Shown piece after piece: positions 55,962 to 63,874 of a stretch of DNA of 64,000 bases; the stretch's first letter is position 1, and the number at the start of each line of letters is the position of its first letter. The notes under the pieces were generated by a model. That model saw nothing but the letters and a program-made list of their open reading frames with translations. It was not told the origin of the DNA and made no database searches. This stretch comes from Pseudomonas rhodesiae (GTDB taxonomy: Bacteria > Pseudomonadota > Gammaproteobacteria > Pseudomonadales > Pseudomonadaceae), in contig NZ_VFEU01000003.1 of assembly GCF_007858255.1 (NCBI RefSeq), positions 434,001-498,000 of the forward strand. The letters run 5' to 3'. The translations under genes were made by a program, and so were the position numbers.

Positions 55962-56906
55962 TCATTGCGCCTCTCCCAACGGGTGCAAACTGCGAAAAAA
56001 CCCCGCTTCCTCTACCAGCCAGTCATGTACCGCGCGCACGCCCGGGTGGCTCAACGCGCCTGGCGCGTACAGCAACACGTAACGTTTGTGGTTCGGCACG
56101 GCAAGGCCGAACGGCACGATCAAGGTGCCGCGCTCCAGCTCATCGTTGAGCAAGGTACGCCGCGCAATGGCCACCCCCATGCCGGCGATGGCCGCTTCGA
56201 TGGTCAGGTGGTTGCGGTTGAAGGTATGGCCGCGGCGCACATCGGCGTCGGGATAACCGATGGCATTCAAGTAGAACTCCCACTCGGCGTACTCATAACT
56301 CCCACGCCAGGCCGTGATGTCGTGCAACAGCGGGAAATGCGCCAGGTCGGCGGGGCCATGCAACGGCGGGCGTCCGCGCAGCAGGCTCGGCGCGCACACC
56401 GGGAAGATCTGTTCGTCGAGCAAGGCTGTGGATAAAAGGCCGGGGTAGCTGCCGTCGTTGAGGTCGATGGCCAGGTCGAAGTCGCCTTCGTGCAGGGCGA
56501 CGCTGCTGTCTTCGGCGACCAGGCGCAGTTGGATATCCGGAAAGCGTTGCTGCAGACGCGGCAAGCGCGGGGTCAACCACTTGCCGAGGAACGACGGGAT
56601 CGACCGCAGCCGCAAGGTGCCGCTGATCATGCCGGCGTCCAGCCGCCGCAACTCGGCGTCGATGCTGCCGTAGGCCTCCCCCACCGTCGCCGCTAATCGC
56701 TGCCCCTCGGCACTGAGTTCCACGCCCCGGGCGCGCCGATGGAACAGGCGAAAGCCTAGGCGCTCCTCCAATTGGCGAATCTGCTGACTCACCGCCCCCG
56801 GTGTGATGTGCAGTTCTTCGGCGCAGCGGGTGAAAGACAAATGCCGCGCCGCACAGGAGAAAACATGCAGCCAGACGTACGTCTGACCATGGAGTGGCCG
56901 AACCAT
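55962..56906 (-). CDS. LysR-family transcriptional regulator, GcvA-like
   Basis: The 314-aa regulator has a winged helix (WLHVFSCAARHLSFTRCAEELHITPGAVSQQIRQLEERLG) and an effector domain (RLRSIPSFLGKWLTPRLPRL, DLAIDLNDGSYPGLLS, IEAAIAGMGVAIARRTLL). It is divergent from sdaA with about 137 bases between and probably controls serine catabolism. The GcvA-like label rests on the LSFTRAAEELHIT pattern and the domain layout. Confidence 0.88.
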   Translation of the reverse strand: MVRPLHGQTYVWLHVFSCAARHLSFTRCAEELHITPGAVSQQIRQLEERLGFRLFHRRARGVELSAEGQRLAATVGEAYGSIDAELRRLDAGMISGTLRLRSIPSFLGKWLTPRLPRLQQRFPDIQLRLVAEDSSVALHEGDFDLAIDLNDGSYPGLLSTALLDEQIFPVCAPSLLRGRPPLHGPADLAHFPLLHDITAWRGSYEYAEWEFYLNAIGYPDADVRRGHTFNRNHLTIEAAIAGMGVAIARRTLLNDELERGTLIVPFGLAVPNHKRYVLLYAPGALSHPGVRAVHDWLVEEAGFFRSLHPLGEAQ

Positions 56907-57043
56907 AGGGTTTAGTCCTGCTAAAGGGTTTCTTAGGAGAATTCGTTGGTCAGTGGTGTTACAGGCGCTCAGTATCGCGCCAATTGCGCTCGTCCTACAA
57001 AAAATGGCAGCGATTCCTACTCCATTGCTTGTAAGGCTTTAGC

Positions 57044-58420
57044 ATGGCTATCAGTGTTTTCGACCTATTTAAAATCGGCATCGGCCCGTCCAGCTCTCAC
57101 ACCGTCGGCCCCATGCGCGCAGCCGCGACCTTTGCCAAGGCGCTGACCGAGCAACAATTGCTCAGCCGCACCCGCCGCGTCGAAGTACGCCTGTATGGCT
57201 CGCTGTCCGCCACCGGTGTCGGCCATGCCACGGATCGCGCCTGCGTAATGGGGTTGATGAGCGAGTGGCCGGATCAGGTCGACCCCACCTCGATCAATCC
57301 GCGTATTCAGCAACTGCGCGACAGCGGCCGCTTACTGCTGGCAGGCACCGAGGATATCGCCTTCAACTGGCACGCCGACCTCCTGCTGCTCGAAGAGAGC
57401 TTGCCCTACCATCCCAACGCCATGTCCCTACATGCCTATGGCGACCATGGCCTGGTGAGTGAAGAGACGTACTACTCGGTGGGCGGCGGTTTCATCATCG
57501 AGGCGGCCGAGGCGGCGTCGGGCATCACGCCGGTCAGCGATGTGGCATTGCCTTATGACTTTTCCAGCGCCGCCGAACTGCTGGCGCTGTGCAAGCAGCA
57601 CGGTTTAAGGGTGTCGGAGCTGATGATGGCCAACGAACGTGCGTGGCGCAGTGACGCAGACATTCGCAGCGGTCTGCTGCATATCTGGTCAGTGATGCGC
57701 GAATGCGTCGAACAAGGGCTGCGCGATGAAGGCATCTTGCCTGGCGGCCTTGACGTTCCGCGCCGCGCGGCAAAATTGCACCGCAACCTGTTGGAAATCG
57801 GCAAACCGAATGTCATCACGTCCACCTTGTCGGCAATGGAGTGGGTCAACCTGTTCGCCCTGGCCGTCAACGAGGAAAACGCCGCGGGCGGGCGCATGGT
57901 CACGGCACCGACCAACGGCGCGGCCGGCATCATCCCGGCGGTGTTGCATTACTACATGAAGTTCAACGCCGACGCGTCTGACGACGACGTGGTCAATTTC
58001 TTTTTGGCCGCAGCCGCCGTCGGCATCCTGTGCAAGAAAAACGCCTCGATCTCCGGGGCGGAGGTCGGTTGCCAGGGCGAAGTCGGCTCGGCCTGTGCCA
58101 TGGCCGCCGCCGGCTTGGCCGAGATCCTCGGCGCCACGCCCGAGCAATTGGAAAACGCCGCCGAAATCGGCCTGGAACATAACCTGGGCCTGACCTGCGA
58201 CCCCGTCGGCGGCCTGGTGCAAGTACCGTGCATCGAGCGCAACGCCATCGCGGCGGTCAAGGCGATCAACGCAACACAAATGGCCTTGCGCGGCGACGGC
58301 AAGCACTTCATTTCCCTCGACCGAGTGATACGCACCATGCGCGACACCGGCGCCGACATGCATGACAAGTACAAAGAAACCTCTCGGGGAGGCCTGGCGG
58401 TGAGCTGGGTGGAGTGCTGA
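57044..58420 (+). CDS. sdaA: L-serine ammonia-lyase (iron-sulfur, single chain)
   Basis: SdaA deaminates L-serine to pyruvate and ammonia with a [4Fe-4S] cluster. The 458-aa protein has the beta domain first ([20 protein letters not shown]) and the alpha domain with the cluster cysteines in [28 protein letters not shown] and [23 protein letters not shown] lies ahead of the ATG. A REP pair follows. The divergent LysR gene is its likely regulator. Confidence 0.96.
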   Translation: MAISVFDLFKIGIGPSSSHTVGPMRAAATFAKALTEQQLLSRTRRVEVRLYGSLSATGVGHATDRACVMGLMSEWPDQVDPTSINPRIQQLRDSGRLLLAGTEDIAFNWHADLLLLEESLPYHPNAMSLHAYGDHGLVSEETYYSVGGGFIIEAAEAASGITPVSDVALPYDFSSAAELLALCKQHGLRVSELMMANERAWRSDADIRSGLLHIWSVMRECVEQGLRDEGILPGGLDVPRRAAKLHRNLLEIGKPNVITSTLSAMEWVNLFALAVNEENAAGGRMVTAPTNGAAGIIPAVLHYYMKFNADASDDDVVNFFLAAAAVGILCKKNASISGAEVGCQGEVGSACAMAAAGLAEILGATPEQLENAAEIGLEHNLGLTCDPVGGLVQVPCIERNAIAAVKAINATQMALRGDGKHFISLDRVIRTMRDTGADMHDKYKETSRGGLAVSWVEC

Positions 58421-58730
58421 TTGCGCTGTGTGAGATCGTTTTGCCGGTAGCGCCCTGAAATAGATCACGGGCCTGAAACAATTGTGAGAGAGGGCTTGCC
58501 CCCGATGGCGGTGGGTCAGTGGTAGATGGGCTGACTGACCCAGCGCTATCGGGGGCAAGCCCCCTCCCACATTGGGATGGTCGTTATACGGCACGGCCCT
58601 TGCTGTAAAGCTCTTGAGGCAAACGGAATTTGTGCCCCTCAGCGACGAAGTGGCCGGTGGTCAGGCAATGCGAACTAATCCAGACACCGGTCGTCAATGA
58701 CTGCATGTTCTTATCAGGCGGTAACGCACC
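58421..58730. repeat. REPIN and spacer after sdaA
   Basis: An inverted REP pair occupies 58485-58577 (GAGAGAGGGCTTGCCCCCGAT facing ATCGGGGGCAAGCCCCCTCCC) with an inner inverted GGGTCAG/CTGACCC. The remaining 150 bases before the DUF3509 gene hold no frame that I can support. Confidence 0.85.
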
Positions 58731-59048
58731 ATGGACAATCCTTTTCAGATCATCACCGACACATTCAGCCCAAAATATCGCGTCAACCTGAGCATTCAAC
58801 GGCTCGACGGCAGCATCATGCTCACCCTCTCGAATGAGACGGGCGTGGTGGCCAAGCGCATGATCAGTGCCGAGCAACGCAACGACCCCGAACGGCTCAA
58901 GCGCCTGGTGCAGAGCATCCAGTTCGGCATCGCCATCGAGCAGGGCCACAGCGCCATGGAAATCCTGGCGATCATGACCGACGGCGACAACCACAAACTT
59001 ATGCAGCCACCGCCGGCCAGCGACCTGCCGTTCAGCGTCGGGCTTTAA
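58731..59048 (+). CDS. DUF3509 family protein
   Basis: A 105-aa cytoplasmic protein typical of pseudomonads. It has a strand-rich start (NPFQIITDTFSPKYRVNLSIQ, GSIMLTLSNETG) followed by a helix (ERLKRLVQSIQFGIAIEQG). Its role is unknown. The last four bases overlap the stop of the convergent PsiE-like gene. Confidence 0.8.
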   Translation: MDNPFQIITDTFSPKYRVNLSIQRLDGSIMLTLSNETGVVAKRMISAEQRNDPERLKRLVQSIQFGIAIEQGHSAMEILAIMTDGDNHKLMQPPPASDLPFSVGL

Positions 59049-59533
59049 AGCTCACCCTTCTCGGTCTCCAGGCTCGCCTCGCCCTTGCGCCGCGGGCTTT
59101 CGACCTTGACCGAAGGGAACGACGACGATGCGTAACGCACCACCAGGATTGCGAACGCCAACAGCAGAATCCCGCCGCACAGGTAGATGATGCCCAGGTC
59201 CGGCGGGTTGTGATGGGATACGTTGGAGATCAACAGACGTGTCAGCGCAGTGATCGCAACGTAGATCAGGAAGCGCACGGGCATGTGGTTGGTCTTGAAG
59301 TAAATCCCAACCATCGCGCCCAATTCCAAATAGATGAACAACAGCAAGATGTCATCGATCTTGATGTGCCCGTTCTCCAGCATCCCTAGAAACTCCATCA
59401 CCGCCGCCCAGGCCGTGACCGCGCCAATGGCGAACAGCGCCAGGTAGTGGAACGACTCCACAAACAGGTTCCCCAGCGACTCGGCCAGGCCATGGACCTG
59501 GTGGCGCAACTTTTCGGCCCAGTTGATTTTCAC
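59045..59533 (-). CDS. psiE: PsiE-like phosphate-starvation-inducible membrane protein
   Basis: This 162-aa protein has four hydrophobic helices (ALFAIGAVTAWAAVMEFL, DILLLFIYLELGAMVGIYF, VRFLIYVAITALTRLLI, IIYLCGGILLLAFAILVV) and a charged C-terminal tail. The LLFIYLELGAMVGIY and MPVRFLIYVAITALTR blocks mark the PsiE family. Its function is unknown; E. coli psiE is induced by low phosphate. No Pho box was recognised upstream. Confidence 0.88.
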   Translation of the reverse strand: MKINWAEKLRHQVHGLAESLGNLFVESFHYLALFAIGAVTAWAAVMEFLGMLENGHIKIDDILLLFIYLELGAMVGIYFKTNHMPVRFLIYVAITALTRLLISNVSHHNPPDLGIIYLCGGILLLAFAILVVRYASSSFPSVKVESPRRKGEASLETEKGEL

Positions 59534-59723
59534 GATGATGCTTCCTTAGGTCGGTTCGACCGGATAATGCGGGTTGGACGTGACGGTTATTCTGCATGCA
59601 GAAAAAAGGCCAGAGCGTGGAAAGTGAGATGATGTCAGCATGACATGAGGCACACCGGCAGCCTGATAGCCTTGATGCGTCGCCCCACACGTCCATTTCC
59701 CTACTACATTAAAAAACTGCTAC

Positions 59724-59741
59724 CCAAACCCCACGGTTTGG
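59724..59741. other. Short perfect hairpin upstream of the LexA box
   Basis: CCAAACC, CCAC and GGTTTGG form a 7-bp stem with a 4-base loop. It lies 13 bases before the LexA box and overlaps the -35 element of the yebG promoter. On the minus strand a TTTTTT tract follows nearby, so a weak terminator in that direction is possible. Confidence 0.4.
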
Positions 59742-59770
59742 CTTACCCTTTTCGCTGTATATAAATACAG
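59737..59770 (+). promoter_or_regulatory. SOS promoter: -35/-10 with perfect LexA box
   Basis: CTGTATATAAATACAG at 59755-59770 matches the LexA consensus CTGT-N8-ACAG exactly. It covers the -10 TATAAA (59760-59765), which lies 17 bases after a -35 TTTGGC (59737-59742). The site stands 43 bases ahead of the truncated yebG copy, the normal arrangement for SOS control. Confidence 0.88.
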
Positions 59771-59813
59771 TAGTCGCAAAAGACAACTATCGTGAAGGCA
59801 TGTGAGGTGGTGA

Positions 59814-59882
59814 ATGGCCGTCGAAGTGGTATACCGCAGCAGCCGAGATCTGGAGCGTTTGTTTATCGTTTTCTACACCTAA
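59814..59882 (+). pseudogene. yebG: Truncated yebG copy
   Basis: After a GAGGTG site the frame reads MAVEVVYRSSRDLERLF, almost the same as the N-terminus of the intact homologue at 60118 (MAVEVLYRSTRDLEKVF). It then leaves the homology and stops after 22 codons at 59880-59882. It uses GC-rich codons like the host, whereas the intact copy is AT-rich. I read it as the native SOS-regulated yebG cut by an insertion or recombination at about 59865-59870. The rest of the native gene is not seen in the window. Confidence 0.8.
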
Positions 59883-60117
59883 TGCCTGTCCAGTTAGTGT
59901 CAAAATGCTTTGTTTTATTGTTTTAAATCAGCGCGTTAGACGCCAACTGACAAATCAGATACAGGAAGGCGGTGCATAGATTTTCGAAAGGACCTATGCC
60001 TAGTTATCAATGTTCATATGAAGACAAGCACGGATCGTAGAGATAACATCCATCGGATAGAATTTTTTTCAGGGCATTGCCCCAGGTAGGCAGCCCTTTA
60101 ATTTTTGAGAGGCCATC
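59883..60117. other. AT-rich spacer between the two yebG copies
   Basis: About 235 bases of visibly lower GC. I see no frame worth calling, no LexA box and no repeat of the first promoter. GCCC/GGGC-type half-sites near 60073-60093 could form a small hairpin (GGGCATTGCCC...GGCAGCCC). Confidence 0.4.
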
Positions 60118-60384
60118 ATGGCAGTAGAAGTACTTTACCGAAGCACTCGAGATTTGGAGAAGGTTTTTTTGGATCGAAAACTAGCCGATGCACATGATCA
60201 AATGCTTGAATTGGCAGAAATTTTAACTTCCGTTCTCATTAAAAATGTACCAGGTCTTGACGAAAAACAAGCGGAGGACGCAAGCATTTTTATGGCGAAA
60301 AATAGAGCAATCTTTGCGTCGGCGTTTAAGAGTGGTGCTAATGCGTTGGATCAGTTGACAGGGAAAGACGATAGCGCCAACTGA
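60118..60384 (+). CDS. yebG: YebG-family DNA damage-inducible protein (AT-rich copy)
   Basis: An 88-aa protein of the YebG family: MAVEVLYRSTRDLEKVF, a helix with ADAHDQMLELAEILTSVL and a second helix (EKQAEDASIFMAKNRAIFASAF). E. coli yebG is an SOS gene of unclear function. GAGAGG precedes the ATG. Base and codon use (many AAA, ATT, TTA) differ from the GC-rich surroundings and from the truncated copy 300 bases upstream, so this copy is probably foreign. No LexA box is visible ahead of it, but it could be read from the SOS promoter at 59737. Confidence 0.85.
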   Translation: MAVEVLYRSTRDLEKVFLDRKLADAHDQMLELAEILTSVLIKNVPGLDEKQAEDASIFMAKNRAIFASAFKSGANALDQLTGKDDSAN

Positions 60385-60517
60385 GATGGTGTCACAACAC
60401 ATAGCCAACCCATTTGATGCATGGCGGAATCAGCATGCTTGAACGTCCCGCTTTCGGCTCCATAATCGCCCTTGATAATGGATAGCTATGGACGGGACGG
60501 TGCTTAAACTACTGAGC

Positions 60518-61435
60518 CTAGAAGTCCGATCGAATGCCCGATGCATCGAGAGTTTCATGGTCTTCGGATGTACTCGCCGCAGAGTCGATCCAATCCTCCT
60601 CTTGATCGTGCCAGTCGCCCGTGTCTACCATCAAAGAGTCTTCGACGAACTCTAGCGCCTCAGGATTTGGATTTGCCGCTTCGCAGGTCAATTCGCAGGT
60701 GTAATCGAACGACTCATCCAATTCGGCTCCATCGCCTCTTCTGAGATCAGAGTTAGATCCCCACTGCAGTGTTACCCCTATGCTACCGCTTACCCTGATG
60801 TGTACAGTCTCTGAGGTAATACTGGTAACCTCATGCGATTCCACATAGATTTCTTCAAGGGAATAGTGCGAGGCTAGCTCATCTACAGCGTCCAAACTTT
60901 CCCCAACAATCTGCTGGACCGTCGCATCATTGATCGCATGCGATAAACGATCCCCGACGGCGGCTCTGCACTCTTGGATGCAGGCCATCAGTCCGGCCAC
61001 GGCTTCGATTGTTTCTACTGCGAGGTGCTCGATGTCGTCCTCCTCCATGAGGAAAACTTCTGGTGTGATGTGGACGTACCCGTTCAAACGGACTACGGCA
61101 TCTCGAAGCTCCTCAAACTCCTGAGCGAAGTCCAACCGGAGCTTTGTTCGCACGTAGTGGTTGGAAAGCCCGCCCTGCGTTGCATACACACACCGCTCGA
61201 CTCGCGTTACCTCCGGGACAACGCCTTCTGCCTTCTGCTGCCACCATATGCACTTTTTCACCTCGGCGTCTGGAGCCAGGCGCTTCAGCGTGTGACCCAC
61301 CAGCTCGCGCATAGCAAAGGCGAAGTTATGAAAGCGAAGCCTGTTCCTGCGGTCTTCGAGATTAAACATCGCAGCTTCATAAAGGCAACGCTCGAACTGA
61401 GCATCACCGATTAGCTGCAAGATCCTTTCGTCCAT
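60518..61435 (-). CDS. Unrecognised 305-aa protein next to IS66, candidate defence-type gene
   Basis: I do not recognise this protein with confidence. The N-terminal 125 residues are helical and hold two Rx5H patterns (RNRLRFH at 30-36 and RLNGYVH at 116-122), like the Rx4-6H motif of HEPN RNases. A middle helical part follows (HLAVETIEAVAGLMACI). Residues about 205-250 are beta-rich (SETVHIRVSGSIGVTLQW, GSNSDLRRGDGAELDESF), and the tail is strongly acidic (DWHDQEEDWIDSAASTSEDH). The beta-rich block reminds me of proteins annotated as predicted pPIWI-associating nucleases, an unverified memory. The start is the ATG at 61435; no ribosome binding site lies upstream because IS66 sequence begins about there. 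It converges on yebG, with 133 bases between. Confidence 0.6.
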   Translation of the reverse strand: MDERILQLIGDAQFERCLYEAAMFNLEDRRNRLRFHNFAFAMRELVGHTLKRLAPDAEVKKCIWWQQKAEGVVPEVTRVERCVYATQGGLSNHYVRTKLRLDFAQEFEELRDAVVRLNGYVHITPEVFLMEEDDIEHLAVETIEAVAGLMACIQECRAAVGDRLSHAINDATVQQIVGESLDAVDELASHYSLEEIYVESHEVTSITSETVHIRVSGSIGVTLQWGSNSDLRRGDGAELDESFDYTCELTCEAANPNPEALEFVEDSLMVDTGDWHDQEEDWIDSAASTSEDHETLDASGIRSDF

Positions 61436-61469
61436 GTTCGTATGCGTCCGGGCATCACCCCTTGCGTAA

Positions 61470-63059
61470 CTAAACCGGCTGCCACCTATGCGGCAGCAAC
61501 TCCTCAATTTCACTCGCCCGCTGCGTCGGCAGACGCGTGAGGACGTCCTTCAAGTAGGCATACGGATCATGCCCATTCAGTCGCGCCGACTGGATGAGGC
61601 TCATGATGGCTGCCGCCCGTTTTCCACTTCGCAACGAGCCTGCAAAGAGCCAGTTCTTGCGCCCAAGAGCCCATGGCCGGATCTGGTTCTCACACCAATT
61701 GTTGTCTATGGGCACAGCCCCGTTATCAAGATAACGCGACAACGCCGTCCAGCGTTTGAGGCTGTAATCGAGCGCCTTGCTGATGGCCGAGCCGTTGGGC
61801 ACAAGGTCGCGCTGGGCGATCATCCAGGTGTGTAACGTAGCCATCACCGGAGCTGCTTTTTCTTGCCGTATTCGGCGGCGTAAGTCCGGCTCCAGGTCAC
61901 GGACTTCATTTTCGATTTCGTACAACAACTGGATATAGCGCAAGCCTTGTTCAGCGATATGGCTCTTGTTGGTCGCGTGCAGCTCGAAGAACTTTCTCCG
62001 GGCATGGGCCATGCAGCCGATCTCGGTTACACCGAGTTCGAAGCTGGCCTTGTAGCCACCGAAATCATCACAGACCAGTTGGCCTTTCCAGTCTTGCAGG
62101 AAGTTTCGGGCATGCTCTCCGGCGCGGCTGAGGCTGAAGTCGTAGACCACCGCCGCCGTTTCGCAGAACTGGCTGGTGGCATAGGCCCAGACATATGAGC
62201 GATGGGTTTTATTCAGACCCGGCATGAGCATTTGTACCGGCGTTTCATCGACATGAACGACCGGGTGTGCGAGTACAACATCGCGCAGTGCATCAACCAA
62301 TGGCTGCAATTGCACACCGCAGGCCCCCACCCATTGAGCCAGCGTCGAGCGCGGGATCGCCAAGCCGGCACGGCCAAAAATCGATTCCTGGCGGTAAAGG
62401 GGCAAATGATCGGCAAACTTGGCGATCATGACATGAGCCAACAACCCAGCGGCCGGGATGCCTTTGTCGATGATCTGTGCCGGTACCGGTGCCTGGATCA
62501 GTGTTTCGCAGTCATCGCAGACCCACTTGCCACGCACATGGCGCTCGACGGTAAACACGCCAGGCGTGTAGTCCAGTTTTTCGCTGACGTCTTCGCCGAT
62601 ACGTTTAAGTGCGCAGCCGCATGGGCAGTGAGTGTTGTCCGGTTCGTGATGGATCAGCGTGCGCGGAAACTCCGCTGGTAATGCAGTGCGCTTGGGCTTC
62701 TGTTTGGTCTCGGTCGGTGCCGGGGCGAGTTGTAACGTTTGAAGCTCAGCCTCGATCGCCGCGATATCGGTGTCGATCAAGTCATCGAGCAAGCTGGCCT
62801 GCTCCGGGTGCATCTGCTCGCTGCGCTTGGCGTACTTGAACCGCTTGAGCTGCGCGATCTCGTGGGTCAGCTTCTCGATGAGGGTTTTGTCGTGATGGAT
62901 TTTCTTGCCCATCGTCTCGACCGTTTTGCCGAGGGTATCGACTGTCTTGCCCCGCGTATCCACCTCTTGATCGAGGGTGCCGACACGCTGCATTAACTGC
63001 GCGGCCAGTGCGCGCAGTTGTTCGGGTGTCAGGTGGTCAAGATCGGGGAGCGAAGTCAT
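61470..63059 (-). CDS. tnpC: IS66-family transposase TnpC
   Basis: The 529-aa DDE transposase has an N-terminal coiled coil (LDQEVDTRGKTVDTLGKTVE), a zinc-finger-like segment (CPCGCALKRIGEDVSEKLDY; KWVCDDCETL) and the catalytic domain with Asp in VHVDETPVQML, Asp in VCDDFGGYKASF and Glu in WCENQIRPWALGRKNWLF. It is full length, so it could be active. Confidence 0.95.
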   Translation of the reverse strand: MTSLPDLDHLTPEQLRALAAQLMQRVGTLDQEVDTRGKTVDTLGKTVETMGKKIHHDKTLIEKLTHEIAQLKRFKYAKRSEQMHPEQASLLDDLIDTDIAAIEAELQTLQLAPAPTETKQKPKRTALPAEFPRTLIHHEPDNTHCPCGCALKRIGEDVSEKLDYTPGVFTVERHVRGKWVCDDCETLIQAPVPAQIIDKGIPAAGLLAHVMIAKFADHLPLYRQESIFGRAGLAIPRSTLAQWVGACGVQLQPLVDALRDVVLAHPVVHVDETPVQMLMPGLNKTHRSYVWAYATSQFCETAAVVYDFSLSRAGEHARNFLQDWKGQLVCDDFGGYKASFELGVTEIGCMAHARRKFFELHATNKSHIAEQGLRYIQLLYEIENEVRDLEPDLRRRIRQEKAAPVMATLHTWMIAQRDLVPNGSAISKALDYSLKRWTALSRYLDNGAVPIDNNWCENQIRPWALGRKNWLFAGSLRSGKRAAAIMSLIQSARLNGHDPYAYLKDVLTRLPTQRASEIEELLPHRWQPV

Positions 63060-63120
63060 GCCGCTGATTGTGCCAGAGCCGGCACTCAGCGGCGATCAGC
63101 CTATAGGTGAATGGCGGGTA

Positions 63121-63456
63121 TCAGAGCATCGTGATTGCAGCGTTTGAACCGACCCGCTGCCACGGCAGACCCAGTACCAGAGCCTGAAGTTGTTCAGTAT
63201 CGAGTTCGGCTTGCGGGCCATGGCGTATGCCCGGCCAATGAAACTTGCCTTGATGCAGCCGACGCGCTGCAAGCCAAACACCCACACCGTCATGGACCAG
63301 CACTTTCATGCGAGTGGCGCGGCGATTGGCGAACAGATAAGCGCAGTGCGGCTTCGCCGCACCGAACACGTCAATCACCCGGGCCAATGCAGTCTCGGTG
63401 CCGGCACGCATGTCCATAGGCTCGGTGGCGAGCCAGATAGCATCGATGCGAATCAT
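63121..63456 (-). CDS. tnpB: IS66 accessory protein TnpB
   Basis: A 111-aa IS66 Orf2 protein: IWLATEPMDMRAGTETAL, PHCAYLFANRRATRMKVLVHD and a C-terminal LVLGLPWQRVG. The ATG at 63456 overlaps the tnpA stop as ATGA, which marks the true start within a longer frame. Confidence 0.93.
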   Translation of the reverse strand: MIRIDAIWLATEPMDMRAGTETALARVIDVFGAAKPHCAYLFANRRATRMKVLVHDGVGVWLAARRLHQGKFHWPGIRHGPQAELDTEQLQALVLGLPWQRVGSNAAITML

Positions 63457-63785
63457 CGCAGCAGGTCTCGCAGAAAGGTCGCACAGGCAGCGGCGTTCTC
63501 GGTCGGCCAGTTCACTTTGACGGTGCCACGCGGGTGTGGGATTTCCAGACAGATAGCCGATGCCGCGGCTTGCGAAGTTGCTCCGGCTGGTGGCACGGGC
63601 AGCGGAATGAAAGCAGGTTGCAGTGCGGTGGTTTTCTGCGCTTGCACTCGAATCCATTTATGGACGAGGTTCGCGTTGAGACGGTGGCTCAGTGCGACAT
63701 TGGCAATCGAGGCTCCGGGCTGGGCACATTCGTGAATGACCTGGGCCTTGAAGGATATGGAGTAGGAGCGGCGTTGTGGCTGCAT
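63453..63785 (-). CDS. tnpA: IS66 accessory protein TnpA
   Basis: A 110-aa protein with a helix-turn-helix of the transposase-8/TnpA type (YSISFKAQVIHECAQPGASI, NVALSHRLNANLVHKWIR) followed by a variable middle and a strand pair (CLEIPHPRGTVKVNWP). It is the first gene of the IS66 operon. Confidence 0.92.
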   Translation of the reverse strand: MQPQRRSYSISFKAQVIHECAQPGASIANVALSHRLNANLVHKWIRVQAQKTTALQPAFIPLPVPPAGATSQAAASAICLEIPHPRGTVKVNWPTENAAACATFLRDLLR

Positions 63786-63813
63786 GAAAAGACCCGCTTA
63801 AAAGGCTAGAAAG

Positions 63814-63840
63814 GGTGTCCACTTAAATTAGGTGGACACC
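63814..63840. promoter_or_regulatory. Inverted repeat upstream of tnpA
   Basis: GGTGTCCAC and GTGGACACC are perfect 9-base arms around TTAAATTAG, some 30 bases upstream of the tnpA ATG. It could be an operator of the transposase operon or part of the IS end. Confidence 0.5.
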
Positions 63841-63874
63841 ATCGCCTTTGGCGCCGGGGACAGGAAGGGGGGTT

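Larger units (their letters stand above)
61436..63874 (-). mobile_element. IS66-family element (tnpA-tnpB-tnpC)
   Basis: Three genes in the canonical IS66 order, all on the minus strand, define the element. A terminal sequence resembling IS66 ends (GTATGCGTCCGGGC) starts at about 61440, just outside the ATG of the 305-aa gene. The other end is not resolved; the copy may be cut by the IS3-family element that starts at 63875. I could not identify target duplications. Confidence 0.75.

Noticed and set aside
58485-58577. Terminator of sdaA
   Set aside because: The inverted pair can fold but has no T tract and matches the REPIN family found elsewhere in the window.
60000-60117. LexA box ahead of the intact yebG homologue
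   Set aside because: No CTGT-N8-ACAG match was found in this stretch; the only clear box is at 59755-59770.
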